From Meconema thalassinum (Eukaryota > Arthropoda > Insecta > Orthoptera > Tettigoniidae): 64,000 bases of DNA. The stretch is from the NCBI GenBank assembly GCA_946902985.2, contig OX336389.2, forward strand, positions 142,279,099-142,343,098, written 5' to 3'. Under the pieces are notes generated by a model. That model was not told the origin of the DNA and did no database searches. It saw only the letters and a list, made by a program, of their open reading frames with translations. Position 1 is the first letter of the stretch. Every line of letters starts with the position of its first letter. The position numbers were made by a program, and so were the translations under genes. Below, piece by piece: positions 1 through 14,405 of the stretch.

Positions 1-586
1 GCCGCCATATTGACAGAAACGTAATGGCGGCCACACAAATGTTCAAAGCTTAAGTTAAATTACGACTAACATAACCATCCGATCTCTACCAAACTTTGCA
101 ACAAGATACCTATATGGAGGGAGCATCCTTTGACCAATCTAATAGATTATTAGCCTAATAGTATGCGGATGGCGGCCATCTTTATGTCAAAATTGATTCC
201 CCCTATTAATTCGAACACGGTGGAACCGAATGGAACGAAATTTGCTACAGAGGTAGCACTAGCAAAGGGCACCTCATTGTCATGTTTTATATCGCCGCCT
301 TCTTGACTGAAACGTAATGGCGGCCACACAAATGTTCAACGCATAAGTTAAATTACGACTAACATAACCATCCGATCTCTACCAAACTTTGCAACAACAT
401 ACCTTTATGGAGGGAGCATCCTATGACCAATCTAATAGGTCATCAGCGCAATAGTTTGCGGATGGCGGTCATCTTTGTGTGAAAATCGATTCCCCCTATT
501 AATTCAAACACGGTGCAACCGAATGGAACGAAAATTGGTACAGAGGTAGTACTAACAAAAGGCACCTCAGTGTCATGTTTTATATC

Positions 587-3500
587 GCCGCCATCTTGAC
601 GGAAACGTAATGGCGGCCACACAAATGTTCAAAGCATAAATCAAATTACGACAAACCTAATCATCCGATCTCTACCAAATTTTGCAGCAACATAACTTTA
701 TGGGGGGAGCATCCTTTGATCAAACTAATAGGTCATCAGCGTAATCTTCTGCGGATGGCGGCCATCTTTGTGTGAAAATCGATTCCCCCTATTCATTCGA
801 ACACGGTGCAACCGAATGGAACGAAATTTGGTACAGAGGTTGTACTAACAAAAGGCACCTCAGTGTCATGTTTTATATCGCCGTCATCTTGCCGGAAACG
901 TAATGGTGGCCACACAAATGTTCAAAGCTTAAATCAAATTACGATTAACCTAATCTTCCGATCTCTACCAAATTTTGCAATAACATACCCTTATAGAGGA
1001 AGCATCCTTTGACCAAATGAATAGGGCTTTAGCCTAATAGTTTGCGGATGGCGGCCATCTTTGTGTGAAAATCAATTCCCCCTATTAATTCAATCACGGT
1101 GCAACCGAATGGAACGAAATTTGGTACAGAGGTAGCACTAGCAAAGGGCATCTAAGTGTCATGTTTTATATCGCCGCCATATTGACAGAAACGTAATGGC
1201 GGCCACACAAATGTTCAAAGCTTAAGTTAAATTACGACTAACATAACCATCCGATCTCTACCAAACTTTGCAACAACATACCTTTATGGAGGGAGCATCC
1301 TTTGACCAATCTAATAGGTTATTAGCCTAATAGTTTGTGGATGGCGGCCATCTTTATGTCAAAATTGATTCCCCCTATTAATTCGAACACGGTGGAACCG
1401 AATGGAACGATATTTGGTAAAGAGGTAGCACTGGCAAGGGGCACCTCAGTGTCATGTTTTATATCGCCGCCATCTTGACTGAATCGTAATGGCGGCCACA
1501 CGAATGTTCAAAGCTTAAATCAAATTACAATTAACCAATCATCCGATCTCTACCAAATTTTGCATTTACATACCTTTTTGGAGGGAGCATCCTTTGACCA
1601 ATCTAATAGGTCATCAGCGTAATAGTTTGCGGAAGGCGGCCATCTTTGTGTGAAAATCGATTCCCCCTATTAATTCGAACACGGTGCAACCGAATGGAAC
1701 GAAATTTGGTACAGAGGTAGTACTAACAAAAGGCACCTCAGTGTCATGTTTTATATCGCCGCCATCTTGACTGAAACGTAATGGCGGCCACACAAATGTT
1801 CAAAGCTTAAATCAAATTACGACTAACCTAATCATCCCATCTCTACCAAATTTTGCAACAACATACCTTTATGGGGGGAGCATCCTTTGACCAAACTAAT
1901 AGGTCATCAGCGTAATAGTTTGCGGATGGCGGCCATCATTGTGTGAAAATCTATTCCCCCTATTAATTCGAACACGGTGCAACCGAATGGAACGAAATTT
2001 GGTACAGAGTTAGTACTAACAAAAGGCACCTCAGTGTCATGTTTTATATCGCCGCCATCTTGACGGAAACGTACTGGCGGCCACACAAATGTTAAAATTA
2101 CGATTAACCTAATCATCCGATCTATACCAAATTTTGCAACAACATACCCTTATAGAGCAAGCATTCTTTGACCAAATGAATAGGTCGTTAGCCTAACAGT
2201 TTGCGGATGGCGGCCATCTTTGTGTGAAAATCAATTCCCCCTATTAATTCAAACACGGTGGAACTGAATGGAACGAAATTTGGTACAGAGGTAGCACTAG
2301 CAAAGGCATCTCAGTGTCATGTTTTATATCGCCGCCATATTGACAGAAACGTAATGGCGGCCACACAAATGTTCAAAGCTTAAGTGAAATTACGACTAAC
2401 ATAACCATCCGATCGCTACCAAAATTTGCAACAACATACCCTTATGGAGGGAGCATCCTTTGACCAATCTAATAGGTTATTAGCCTAATAGTTTGCGGAT
2501 GGCGGCAATCTTTATGTCAAAATTGATTCCCCCGATTAATTCGAACACGGTGGAACCGAATGGAACGAAATTTGGTACAGAGGTAGCACTAGCAAAGGGG
2601 ACCTCAATGTCATGTCTTATATCGCCGCCATCTAGACTGAAATGTAATGGCGGCCACACGAATGATCAAAGCTTAAATCAAATTACGATTAACCTAATCA
2701 TCCGATCTCTACCAAATTTTGCAACTACATACCTTTATGGAGGGAGCATCCCTTGACCAATCTAATAGGTCATTAACCTAATAGTTTGCGGATGGCGGCC
2801 ATCTTTATGTCAAAATTGATTCCCCCTATTAATTCGAACACGGTGGAACCGAATGGAACGAAATTTGGTACAGAGGTAGCACTAACAAAAGGCACCTCAG
2901 CGTCATGTTTTATATCGCCGCCATCTGGACTGAAACGTAATGGCGGCCACACAAATGTTCAAAGCTTAAATCAAATTACGACTAACCTAATCATCCGATC
3001 TCTACCAAATTTTGCAACAACATACCTTTATGGGGGGAGCATCCTTTGATCAAACTAATAGGTCATCAGCGTAATAGTTTGCGGATGGCGGCCATCATTG
3101 TGTGAAAATCGATTCCCTCTATTAATTCGAACACGGTGCAACCGAATTGAACGAAATTTGGTACAGAGGTAGTACTTACAAAAGGCACCTCAGTGTCATG
3201 TTTTATATCGCCGCCATCTTGACGGAAACTTAATGGCGGCCACACAAATGTTCAAATTACGATTAACCTAATCATCCGATCTCTACCAAATTTTGCAAAA
3301 ACATACCCTTATAGAGGAAGCATTCTTTGACCAAATGAATAGGTCGTTAGCCTAGCAGTTTGCAGATGGGGGCCATCTTTGTGTGAAAATCAATTCCCCC
3401 TATTAATTCGAACACGGTGAAACCGAATGGAACGAAATTTGGTACAGAGGTAGCACTAGCAAAGGGCACCTCAGTGTCATGTTTTATATCGCCGCCTTCT

Positions 3501-3640
3501 TGACTTAAACGTAATGGCGGCCACACAAATGTTCAACGCTTAAGTTAAATTACGACTAACATAACCATCCGATCTCTACCAAACTTTGCAACAACATACC
3601 TTTATGGAGGGAGCATCCTTTGACCAATCTAATAGGTCAC
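587..3640 (+). repeat. Long-range duplicated satellite segment, copy 1
   Basis: This segment matches 17176-20230 at a constant offset of 16589 bp, with shared private variants such as CATAACTTTATGGGG (692 and 17281) and ACAGAGTTAGTACTAAC (2005 and 18594). Each end has a register jump of exactly one monomer (293 bp) relative to copy 2, consistent with unequal exchange. Inside are the most open short frames (for example 2493-2756 and 2786-3049), which are still repeat-derived. Confidence 0.85.
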
Positions 3641-3929
3641 CAGCGCAATAGTTTGCGGATGGCGGCCATCTTTGTGTGAAAATGGATTCCCCCTATTCAT
3701 TCGAACACGGTGCAACCGAATGGAACGAAATTTGGTACAGAGGTAGTACTAACAAAAGGCACCTCAGTGTCATGTTTTATATCGCCGCCATCTTGACGGA
3801 AACGTAATGGCGGCAACACAAATGTTCAAAGCATAAATCAAATTACGACTAACCTAATCATTCGATCTCTACCAAATTTTGCAACTACATACCATTATGG
3901 AGGGAGCATCCTTTGACCAATCTAATAGG

Positions 3930-6900
3930 TCATTCGCCTAATAGTTTGCGGATGGCGGCCATCTTTGTGTGAAAATCAATTCCCCCTATTAATTCAAACA
4001 CGGTGAAACCGAATGGAACGAAATTTGGTACAGAGGTAGCACTAGCAAAGTGCATCTCCATGTCATGTTTTATATCGCCGCCATCTTGACGGAAACGTAA
4101 TGGTGGCCACACAATTGTTCAAAGCTTAAATCAAATTACGATTAACCTAATCATCCGATCTCTACCAAATTTTGCAATAACATACCCTTATAGAGGAAGC
4201 ATCCTTTGACCAAATGAATAGGGCTTTAGCCTAATAGTTTGCGGATGGCGGCCATCTTTGTTTGAAAATCAATTCCCCCTATTAATTCAAACACGGTGCA
4301 ACCGAATGGAACGAAATTTGGTACAGAGGTAGCACTAGCAAATGGCATCTAAGTGTCATGTTTTATATCGCCGCCATATTGACAGAAAGGTAATGGCGGC
4401 CACACAAATGTTCAAAGGTTAAGTTAAATTACGACTAACATAACCATCCGATCTCTACCAAACTTTGCAACAACATACCTTTATGGAGGGAGCATCCTTT
4501 GACCAATCTAATAGGTTATTAGCCTAATAGTTTGTGGATGGCGGCCATCTTTATGTCAAAATTGATTCCCCCTATTAATTCGAACACGGTGGAACCGAAT
4601 GGAACGAAATTTGGTACAGAGGTAGCACTGGCAAGGGGCACCTCAGTGTCATGTTTTATATCGCCGCCATCTTGACTGAAACGTAATGGTGGCCACACGA
4701 ATGTTCAAAGCTTAAATCAAATTACGATTAACCTAATCATCCGATCTCTACCAAATTTTGCAACTGCATACCTTTTTGGAGGGAGCATCCATTGACCAAT
4801 CTAATAGGTCATCAGCGTAGTAGTTTGCGGTTGGCGGCCATCTTTGTGTGAAAATCGATTCCCCCTATTAATTCGAACACGGTGTAACCGAATGGAACGA
4901 AATTTGGTACAGAGGTAGTTCTAAAAAAAGGCACCTCAGTGTCATGTTTTATATCGCCGCCATCTTGACTGAAACGTAATGGCGGCCACACAAATGTTCA
5001 AAGCTTAAATCAAATTACGACTAACCTAATCATCCCATCTCTACCAAATTTTGCAACAACATACCTTTGTGGGGGGAGCATTCTTTGACCAAACTAATAG
5101 GTCATCAGCGTAATATTTTGCGGATGGCGGCCATCTTTGTGTGAAAATGGATTCCCCCTATTAATTCGAACACGGTGCAACCGAATGGAACGAAATTTGG
5201 TACAGAGGTAGTACTAACAAAAGGCACCTCAGTGTCATGTTTTATATCGCCGCCATCTTGACTGAAACGTAATGGCGGCCACACAAATGTTCAAAGCTTA
5301 AATCAAATTACGACTAACCTAATCATCCCATCTCTACCAAATTTTGCAACAACATACCTTTCTGGGGGGAGCATCCTTTGACCAAACCAATAGGTCATCA
5401 GCGTAATAGTTTGCGGATGGCGGCCATCATTGTGTGAAAATCGATTCCCTCTATTAATTCGAACACGGTGCAACCGAAAGGAACGAAATTTGGTACAGAG
5501 GTAGAACTAACAAAAGGCACCTCAGTGTCATGTTTTATATCGCCGCCATCTTGACGGAAACGTAATGGCGGCCACACAAATGTTCAAATTACGATTAACC
5601 TAATCATCCGATCTCTACCAAATTTTGCAACAACATACCCTTATAGAGGAAGCATTCTTTGACCAAATGAATAGGTCGTTAGCCTAACAGTTTGCAGATG
5701 GCGGCCATCTTTGTGTGAAAATCAATTCCCCCTATTAATTCAAACACGGTGGAACCGAATGGAACGAAATTTGCTACAGAGGTAGCACTAGCAAAGGGCA
5801 TCTCAGTGTCATGTTTTATATCGCCGCCATATTGACAGAAACGTAATGGCGGCCACACAAATGTTCAAAGCTTAAGTTAAATTACGACTAACATAACCAT
5901 CCGATCTCTACCAAACTTTGCAACAACATACCTATATGGAGGGAGCATCCTTTGACCAATCTAATAGATTATTAGCCTAATAGTTTGCGGATGGCGGCCA
6001 TCTTTATGTCAAAATTGATTCCCCCTATTAATTCGAACACGGTGGAACCGAATGGAACGAAATTTGCTACAGAGGTAGCACTAGCAAAGGGCACCTCATT
6101 GTCATGTTTTATATCGCCGCCTTCTTGACTGACACGTAATGGCGGCCACACAAATGTTCAACGCTTAAGTTAAATTACGACTAACATAACCATCCGATCT
6201 CTACCAAACTTTGCAACAACATACCTTTATGGAGGGAGCATCCTATGACCAATCTAATAGGTCATCAGCGCAATAGTTTGCGGATGGCGGTCATCTTTGT
6301 GTGAAAATCGATTCCCCCTATTAATTCGAACACGGTGCAACCGAATGGAACGAAAATTGGTACAGAGGTAGTACTAACAAAAGGCACCTCAGTGTCATGT
6401 TTTATATCGCCGCCATCTTGACTGAAACGTAATGGCGGCCACACAAATGTTCAAAGCTTAAATCAAATTACGACTAACCTAATCATCCCATCTCTACCAA
6501 ATTTTGCAACAACATACCTTCATGGGGGGAGCATCCTTTGACCAAACTAATAGGTCATCAGCGTAATAGTTTGCGGATGGCGGCCATCTTTGTGTGAAAA
6601 TGGATTCCCCCTATTCATTCGAACACGGTGCAACCGAATGGAACGAAATTTGGTACAGAGGTAGTACTAACAAAAGGCACCTCAGTGTCATGTTTTATAT
6701 CGCCGCCATCTTGACGGAAACGTAATGGCGGCAACACAAATGTTCAAAGCATAAGTCAAATTACGACTAACCTAATCATTCGATCTCTACCAAATTTTGC
6801 AACTACATACCATTATGGAGGGAGCATCCTTTGACCAATCTAATAGGTCATTCGCCTAATAGTTTGCGGATGGCGGCCATCTTTGTGTGAAAATCAATTC

Positions 6901-9167
6901 CCCCTATTAATTCAAACACGGTGAAACCGAATGGAACGAAATTTGGTACAGAGGTAGCACTAGCAAAGTGCATCTCCATGTCATGTTTTATATCGCCGCC
7001 ATCTTGACTGAAACGTAATGGCGGCCACACAATTGTTCAAAGCTTAAATCAAATTACGATTAACCTAATCATCCGATCTCTACCAAATTTTGCAATAACA
7101 TACCCTTATAGAGGAAGCATCCTTTGACCAAATAAATAGGGCTTTAGCCTAATAGTTTGCGGATGGCGGCCATCTTTGTTTGAAAATCAATTCCCCCTAT
7201 TAATTCAAACACGGTGCAACCGAATGGAACGAAATTTGGTACAGAGGTAGCACTAGCAAATGGCATCTAAGTGTCATGTTTTATATCGCCGCCATATTGA
7301 CAGAAAGGTAATGGCGGCCACACAAATGTTCAAAGCTTAAGTTAAATTACGACTAACATAACCATCCGATCTCTACCAAACTTTGCAACAACATACCTTT
7401 ATGGAGGGAGCATCCTTTGACCAATCTAATAGGTTATTAGCCTAATAGTTTGTGGATGGCGGCCATCTTTATGTCAAAATTGATTCCCCCTATTAATTCG
7501 AACACGGTGGAACCGAATGGAACGAAATTTGGTACAGAGGTAGCACTGGCAAGGGGCACCTCAGTGTCATGTTTTATATCGCCGCCATCTTGACTGAAAC
7601 GTAATGGTGGCCACACGAATGTTCAAAGCTTAAATCAAATTACGATTAACCTAATCATCCGATCTCTACCAAATTTTGCAACTGCATACCTTTTTGGAGG
7701 GAGCATCCATTGACCAATCTAATAGGTCATCAGCGTAGTAGTTTGCGGTTGGCGGCCATCTTTGTGTGAAAATCGATTCCCCCTATTAATTCGAACACGG
7801 TGTAACCGAATGGAACGAAATTTGGTACAGAGGTAGTACTAAAAAAAGGCACCTCAGTGTCATGTTTTATATCGCCGCCATCTTGACGGAAACGTAATGG
7901 CGGCCACACAAATGTTCAAATTACGATTAACCTAATCATCCGATCTCTACCAAATTTTGCAACAACATACCTTTATGGGGGGAGCATCCTTTGATCAAAC
8001 TAATAGGTCATCAGCGTAATAGTTTGCGGATGGCGGCCATCATTGTGTGAAAATCGATTCCCTCTATTAATTCGAACACGGTGCAACCGAATTGAACGAA
8101 ATTTGGTACAGAGGTAGTACTTACAAAAGGCACCTCAGTGTCATGTTTTATATCGCCGCCATCTTGACGGAAACTTAATGGCGGCCACACAAATGTTCAA
8201 ATTACGATTAACCTAATCATCCGATCTCTACCAAATTTTGCAACAACATACCCTTATAGAGGAAGCATTCTTTGACCAAATGAATAGGTCGTTAGCCTAG
8301 CAGTTTGCAGATGGCGGCCATCTTTGTGTGAAAATCAATTCCCCCTATTAATTCGAACACGGTGAAACCGAATGGAACGAAATTTGGTACAGAGGTAGCA
8401 CTAGCAAAGGGCACCTCAGTGTCATGTTTTATATCGCCGCCTTCTTGACTTAAACGTAATGGCGGCCACACAAATGTTCAACGCTTAAGTTAAATTACGA
8501 CTAACATAACCATCCGATCTCTACCAAACTTTGCAACAACATACCTTTATGGAGGGAGCATCCTTTGACCAATCTAATAGGTCACCAGCGCAATAGTTTG
8601 CGGATGGCGGCCATCTTTGTGTGAAAATCGATTCCCCCTATTAATTCGAACACGGTGCAACCGAATGGAACGAAAATTGGTACAGAGGTAGTACTAACAA
8701 AAGGCACCTCAGTGTCATGTTTTATATCGCCGCCATCTTGACTGAAACGTAATGGCGGCCACACAAATGTTCAAAGCTTAAATCAAATTACGACTAACCT
8801 AATCATCCCATCTCTACCAAATTTTGCAACAACATACCTTTATGAGGGGAGCATTCTTTGACCAAACTAATAGGTCATCAGCGTAATAGTTTGCCGTTGG
8901 CGGCCATCTTTGTGTGAAAATGGATTCCCCCTATTCATTCGAACACGGTGCAACCGAATGGAACGAAATTTGGTACAGAGGTAGTACTAACAAAAGGCAC
9001 CTCAGTGTCATGTTTTATATCGCCGCCATCTTGACGGAAACGTAATGGCGGCAACACAAATGTTCAAAGCATAAATCAAATTACGACTAACCTAATCATT
9101 CGATCTCTACCAAATTTTGCAACTACATACCATTATGGAGGGAGCATCCTTTGACCAATCTAATAGG
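3930..9167 (+). repeat. Higher-order repeat copy A (18 monomers, 5238 bp)
   Basis: Diagnostic monomers at 3930, 9168 and 14406 are spaced exactly 5238 bp. The length fits 18 monomers of 293 bp minus three 12-bp deletions (at about 5583, 7917 and 8199). The unit is itself two related blocks, 10 monomers (3930-6847) and 8 monomers (6848-9167), since the monomer at 6848 nearly repeats the one at 3930. The phase chosen for the start is arbitrary. Confidence 0.9.
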
Positions 9168-12100
9168 TCATTCGCCTAATAGTTTGCGGTAGGCGGCCAT
9201 CTTTGTGTGAAAATCAATTCCCCCTATTAATTCAAACACGGTGAAACCGAATGGAACGAAATTTGGTACAGAGGTAGCACTAGCAAAGTGCATCTCCATG
9301 TCATGTTTTATATCGCCGCCATCTTGACGGAAACGAAATGGCGGCCACACAATTGTTCAAAGCTTAAATCAAATTACGATTAACCTAATCATCCGATCTC
9401 TACCAAATTTTGCAATAACATACCCTTATAGCGGAAGCATCCTTTGACCAAATGAATAGGGCTTTAGCCTAATAGTTTGCGGATGGCGGCCATCTTTGTT
9501 TGAAAATCAATTCCTCCTATTAATTCAAACACGGTGCAACCGAATGGAACGAAATTTGGTACAGAGGTAGCACTAGCAAATGGCATCTAAGTGTCATGTT
9601 TTATATCGCCGCCATATTGACAGAAAGGTAATGGCGGCCACACAAATGTTCAAAGCTTAAGTTAAATTACGACTAACATAACCATCCGATCTCTACCAAA
9701 CTTTGCAACAACATACCTTTATGGAGGGAGCATCCTTTGACCAATCTAATAGGTTATTAGCCTAATAGTTTGTGGATGGCGGCCATCTTTATGTCAAAAT
9801 TGATTCCCCCTATTAATTCGAACACGGTGGAACCGAATGGAACGAAATTTGGTACAGAGGTAGCACTGGCAAGCGGCACCTCAGTGTCATGTTTTATATC
9901 GCCGCCATCTTGACTGAAACGTAATGGTGGCCACACGAATGTTCAAAGCTTAAATCAAATTACGATTAACCTAATCATCCGATCTCTACCAAATTTTGCA
10001 ACTGCATACCTTTTTGGAGGGAGCATCCATTGACCAATCTAATAGGTCATCAGCGTAGTAGTTTGCGGTTGGCGGCCATCTTTGTGTGAAAATCGATTCC
10101 CCCTATTAATTCGAACACGGTGTAACCGAATGGAACGAAATTTGGTACAGAGGTAGTTCTAAAAAAAGGCACCTCAGTGTCATGTTTTATATCGCCGCCA
10201 TCTTGACTGAAACGTAATGGCGGCCACACAAATGTTCAAAGCTTAAATCAAATTACGACTAACCTAATCATCCCATCTCTACCAAATTTTGCAACAACAT
10301 ACCTTTGTGGGGGGAGCATTCTTTGACCAAACTAATAGGTCATCAGCGTAATATTTTGCGGATGGCGGCCATCTTTGTGTGAAAATGGATTCCCCCTATT
10401 AATTCGAACACGGTGCAACCGAATGGAACGAAATTTGGTACAGAGGTAGTACTAACAAAAGGCACCTCAGTGTCATGTTTTATATCGCCGCCATCTTGAC
10501 TGAAACGTAATGGCGGCCACACAAATGTTCAAAGCTTAAATCAAATTACGACTAACCTAATCATCCCATCTCTACCAAATTTTGCAACAACATACCTTTC
10601 TGGGGGGAGCATCCTTTGACCAAACCAATAGGTCATCAGCGTAATAGTTTGCGGATGGCGGCCATCATTGTGTGAAAATCGATTCCCTCTATTAATTCGA
10701 ACACGGTGCAACCGAAAGGAACGAAATTTGGTACAGAGGTAGAACTAACAAAAGGCACCTCAGTGTCATGTTTTATATCGCCGCCATCTTGACGGAAACG
10801 TAATGGCGGCCACACAAATGTTCAAATTACGATTAACCTAATCATCCGATCTCTACCAAATTTTGCAACAACATACCCTTATAGAGGAAGCATTCTTTGA
10901 CCAAATGAATAGGTCGTTAGCCTAACAGTTTGCAGATGGCGGCCATCTTTGTGTGAAAATCAATTCCCCCTATTAATTCAAACACGGTGGAACCGAATGG
11001 AACGAAATTTGCTACAGAGGTAGCACTAGCAAAGGGCATCTCAGTGTCATGTTTTATATCGCCGCCATATTGACAGAAACGTAATGGCGGCCACACAAAT
11101 GTTCAAAGCTTAAGTTAAATTACGACTAACATAACCATCCGATCTCTACCAAACTTTGCAACAACATACCTATATGGAGGGAGCATCCTTTGACCAATCT
11201 AATAGATTATTAGCCTAATAGTTTGCGGATGGCGGCCATCTTTATGTCAAAATTGATTCCCCCTATTAATTCGAACACGGTGGAACCGAATGGAACGAAA
11301 TTTGCTACAGAGGTAGCACTAGCAAAGGGCACCTCATTGTCATGTTTTATATCGCCGCCTTCTTGACTGACACGTAATGGCGGCCACACAAATGTTCAAC
11401 GCTTAAGTTAAATTACGACTAACATAACCATCCGATCTCTACCAAACTTTGCAACAACATACCTTTATGGAGGGAGCATCCTATGACCAATCTAATAGGT
11501 CATCAGCGCAATAGTTTGCGGATGGCGGTCATCTTTGTGTGAAAATCGATTCCCCCTATTAATTCGAACACGGTGCAACCGAATGGAACGAAAATTGGTA
11601 CAGAGGTAGTACTAACAAAAGGCACCTCAGTGTCATGTTTTATATCGCCGCCATCTTGACTGAAACGTAATGGCGGCCACACAAATGTTCAAAGCTTAAA
11701 TCAAATTACGACTAACCTAATCATCCCATCTCTACCAAATTTTGCAACAACATACCTTTATGGGGGGAGCATCCTTTGACCAAACTAATAGGTCATCAGC
11801 GTAATAGTTTGCGGATGGCGGCCATCTTTGTGTGAAAATGGATTCCCCCTATTCATTCGAACACGGTGCAACCGAATGGAACGAAATTTGGTACAGAGGT
11901 AGTACTAACAAAAGGCACCTCAGTGTCATGTTTTATATCGCCGCCATCTTGACGGAAACGTAATGGCGGCAACACAAATGTTCAAAGCATAAGTCAAATT
12001 ACGACTAACCTAATCATTCGATCTCTACCAAATTTTGCAACTACATACCATTATGGAGGGAGCATCCTTTGACCAATCTAATAGGTCATTCGCCTAATAG

Positions 12101-14405
12101 TTTGCGGATGGCGGCCATCTTTGTGTGAAAATCAATTCCCCCTATTAATTCAAACACGGTGAAACCGAATGGAACGAAATTTGGTACAGAGGTAGCACTA
12201 GCAAAGTGCATCTCCATGTCATGTTTTATATCGCCGCCATCTTGACTGAAACGTAATGGCGGCCACACAATTGTTCAAAGCTTAAATCAAATTACGATTA
12301 ACCTAATCATCCGATCTCTACCAAATTTTGCAATAACATACCCTTATAGAGGAAGCATCCTTTGACCAAATAAATAGGGCTTTAGCCTAATAGTTTGCGG
12401 ATGGCGGCCATCTTTGTTTGAAAATCAATTCCCCCTATTAATTCAAACACGGTGCAACCGAATGGAACGAAATTTGGTACAGAGGTAGCACTAGCAAATG
12501 GCATCTAAGTGTCATGTTTTATATCGCCGCCATATTGACAGAAAGGTAATGGCGGCCACACAAATGTTCAAAGCTTAAGTTAAATTACGACTAACATAAC
12601 CATCCGATCTCTACCAAACTTTGCAACAACATACCTTTATGGAGGGAGCATCCTTTGACCAATCTAATAGGTTATTAGCCTAATAGTTTGTGGATGGCGG
12701 CCATCTTTATGTCAAAATTGATTCCCCCTATTAATTCGAACACGGTGGAACCGAATGGAACGAAATTTGGTACAGAGGTAGCACTGGCAAGGGGCACCTC
12801 AGTGTCATGTTTTATATCGCCGCCATCTTGACTGAAACGTAATGGTGGCCACACGAATGTTCAAAGCTTAAATCAAATTACGATTAACCTAATCATCCGA
12901 TCTCTACCAAATTTTGCAACTGCATACCTTTTTGGAGGGAGCATCCATTGACCAATCTAATAGGTCATCAGCGTAGTAGTTTGCGGTTGGCGGCCATCTT
13001 TGTGTGAAAATCGATTCCCCCTATTAATTCGAACACGGTGTAACCGAATGGAACGAAATTTGGTACAGAGGTAGTACTAAAAAAAGGCACCTCAGTGTCA
13101 TGTTTTATATCGCCGCCATCTTGACGGAAACGTAATGGCGGCCACACAAATGTTCAAATTACGATTAACCTAATCATCCGATCTCTACCAAATTTTGCAA
13201 CAACATACCTTTATGGGGGGAGCATCCTTTGATCAAACTAATAGGTCATCAGCGTAATAGTTTGCGGATGGCGGCCATCATTGTGTGAAAATCGATTCCC
13301 TCTATTAATTCGAACACGGTGCAACCGAATTGAACGAAATTTGGTACAGAGGTAGTACTTACAAAAGGCACCTCAGTGTCATGTTTTATATCGCCGCCAT
13401 CTTGACGGAAACTTAATGGCGGCCACACAAATGTTCAAATTACGATTAACCTAATCATCCGATCTCTACCAAATTTTGCAACAACATACCCTTATAGGGG
13501 AAGCATTCTTTGACCAAATGAATAGGTCGTTAGCCTAGCAGTTTGCAGATGGCGGCCATCTTTGTGTGAAAATCAATTCCCCCTATTAATTCGAACACGG
13601 TGAAACCGAATGGAACGAAATTTGGTACAGAGGTAGCACTAGCAAAGGGCACCTCAGTGTCATGTTTTATATCGCCGCCTTCTTGACTTAAACGTAATGG
13701 CGGCCACACAAATGTTCAACGCTTAAGTTAAATTACGACTAACATAACCATCCGATCTCTACCAAACTTTGCAACAACATACCTTTATGGAGGGAGCATC
13801 CTTTGACCAATCTAATAGGTCACCAGCGCAATAGTTTGCGGATGGCGGCCATTTTTGTGTGAAAATCGATTCCCCCTATTAATTCGAACACGGTGCAACC
13901 GAATGGAACGAAAATAGGTACAGAGGTAGTACTAACAAAAGGCACCTCAGTGTCATGTTTTATATCGCCGCCATCTTGACTGAAACGTAATGGCGGCCAC
14001 ACAAATGTTCAAAGCTTAAATCAAATTACGACTAACCTAATCATCCCATCTCTACCAAATTTTGCAACAACATACCTTTATGGGGGGAGCATTCTTTGAC
14101 CAAACTAATAGGTCATCAGCGTAATAGTTTGCCGTTGGCGGCCATCTTTGTGTGAAAATGGATTCCCCCTATTCATTCGAACACGGTGCAACCGAATGGA
14201 ACGAAATTTGGTACAGAGGTAGTACTAACAAAAGGCACCTCAGTGTCATGTTTTATATCGCCGCCATCTTGACGGAAACGTAATGGCGGCAACACAAATG
14301 TTCAAAGCATAAATCAAATTACGACTAACCTAATCATTCGATCTCTACCAAATTTTGCAACTACATACCATTATGGAGGGAGCATCCTTTGACCAATCTA
14401 ATAGG
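9168..14405 (+). repeat. Higher-order repeat copy B (18 monomers, 5238 bp)
   Basis: This repeats copy A in the same order at an offset of 5238 bp, including the three 12-bp-deleted monomers (about 10821, 13155 and 13437). Shared rare variants such as TTTGCCGTTGG (8890 and 14128) and GCGGTAGGCGG (9187 and 14425) show recent homogenisation at the level of the whole 18-mer rather than of single monomers. Only scattered single-base differences are visible, for example GGGGAAGC near 13497 against GAGGAAGC in copy A. Confidence 0.9.
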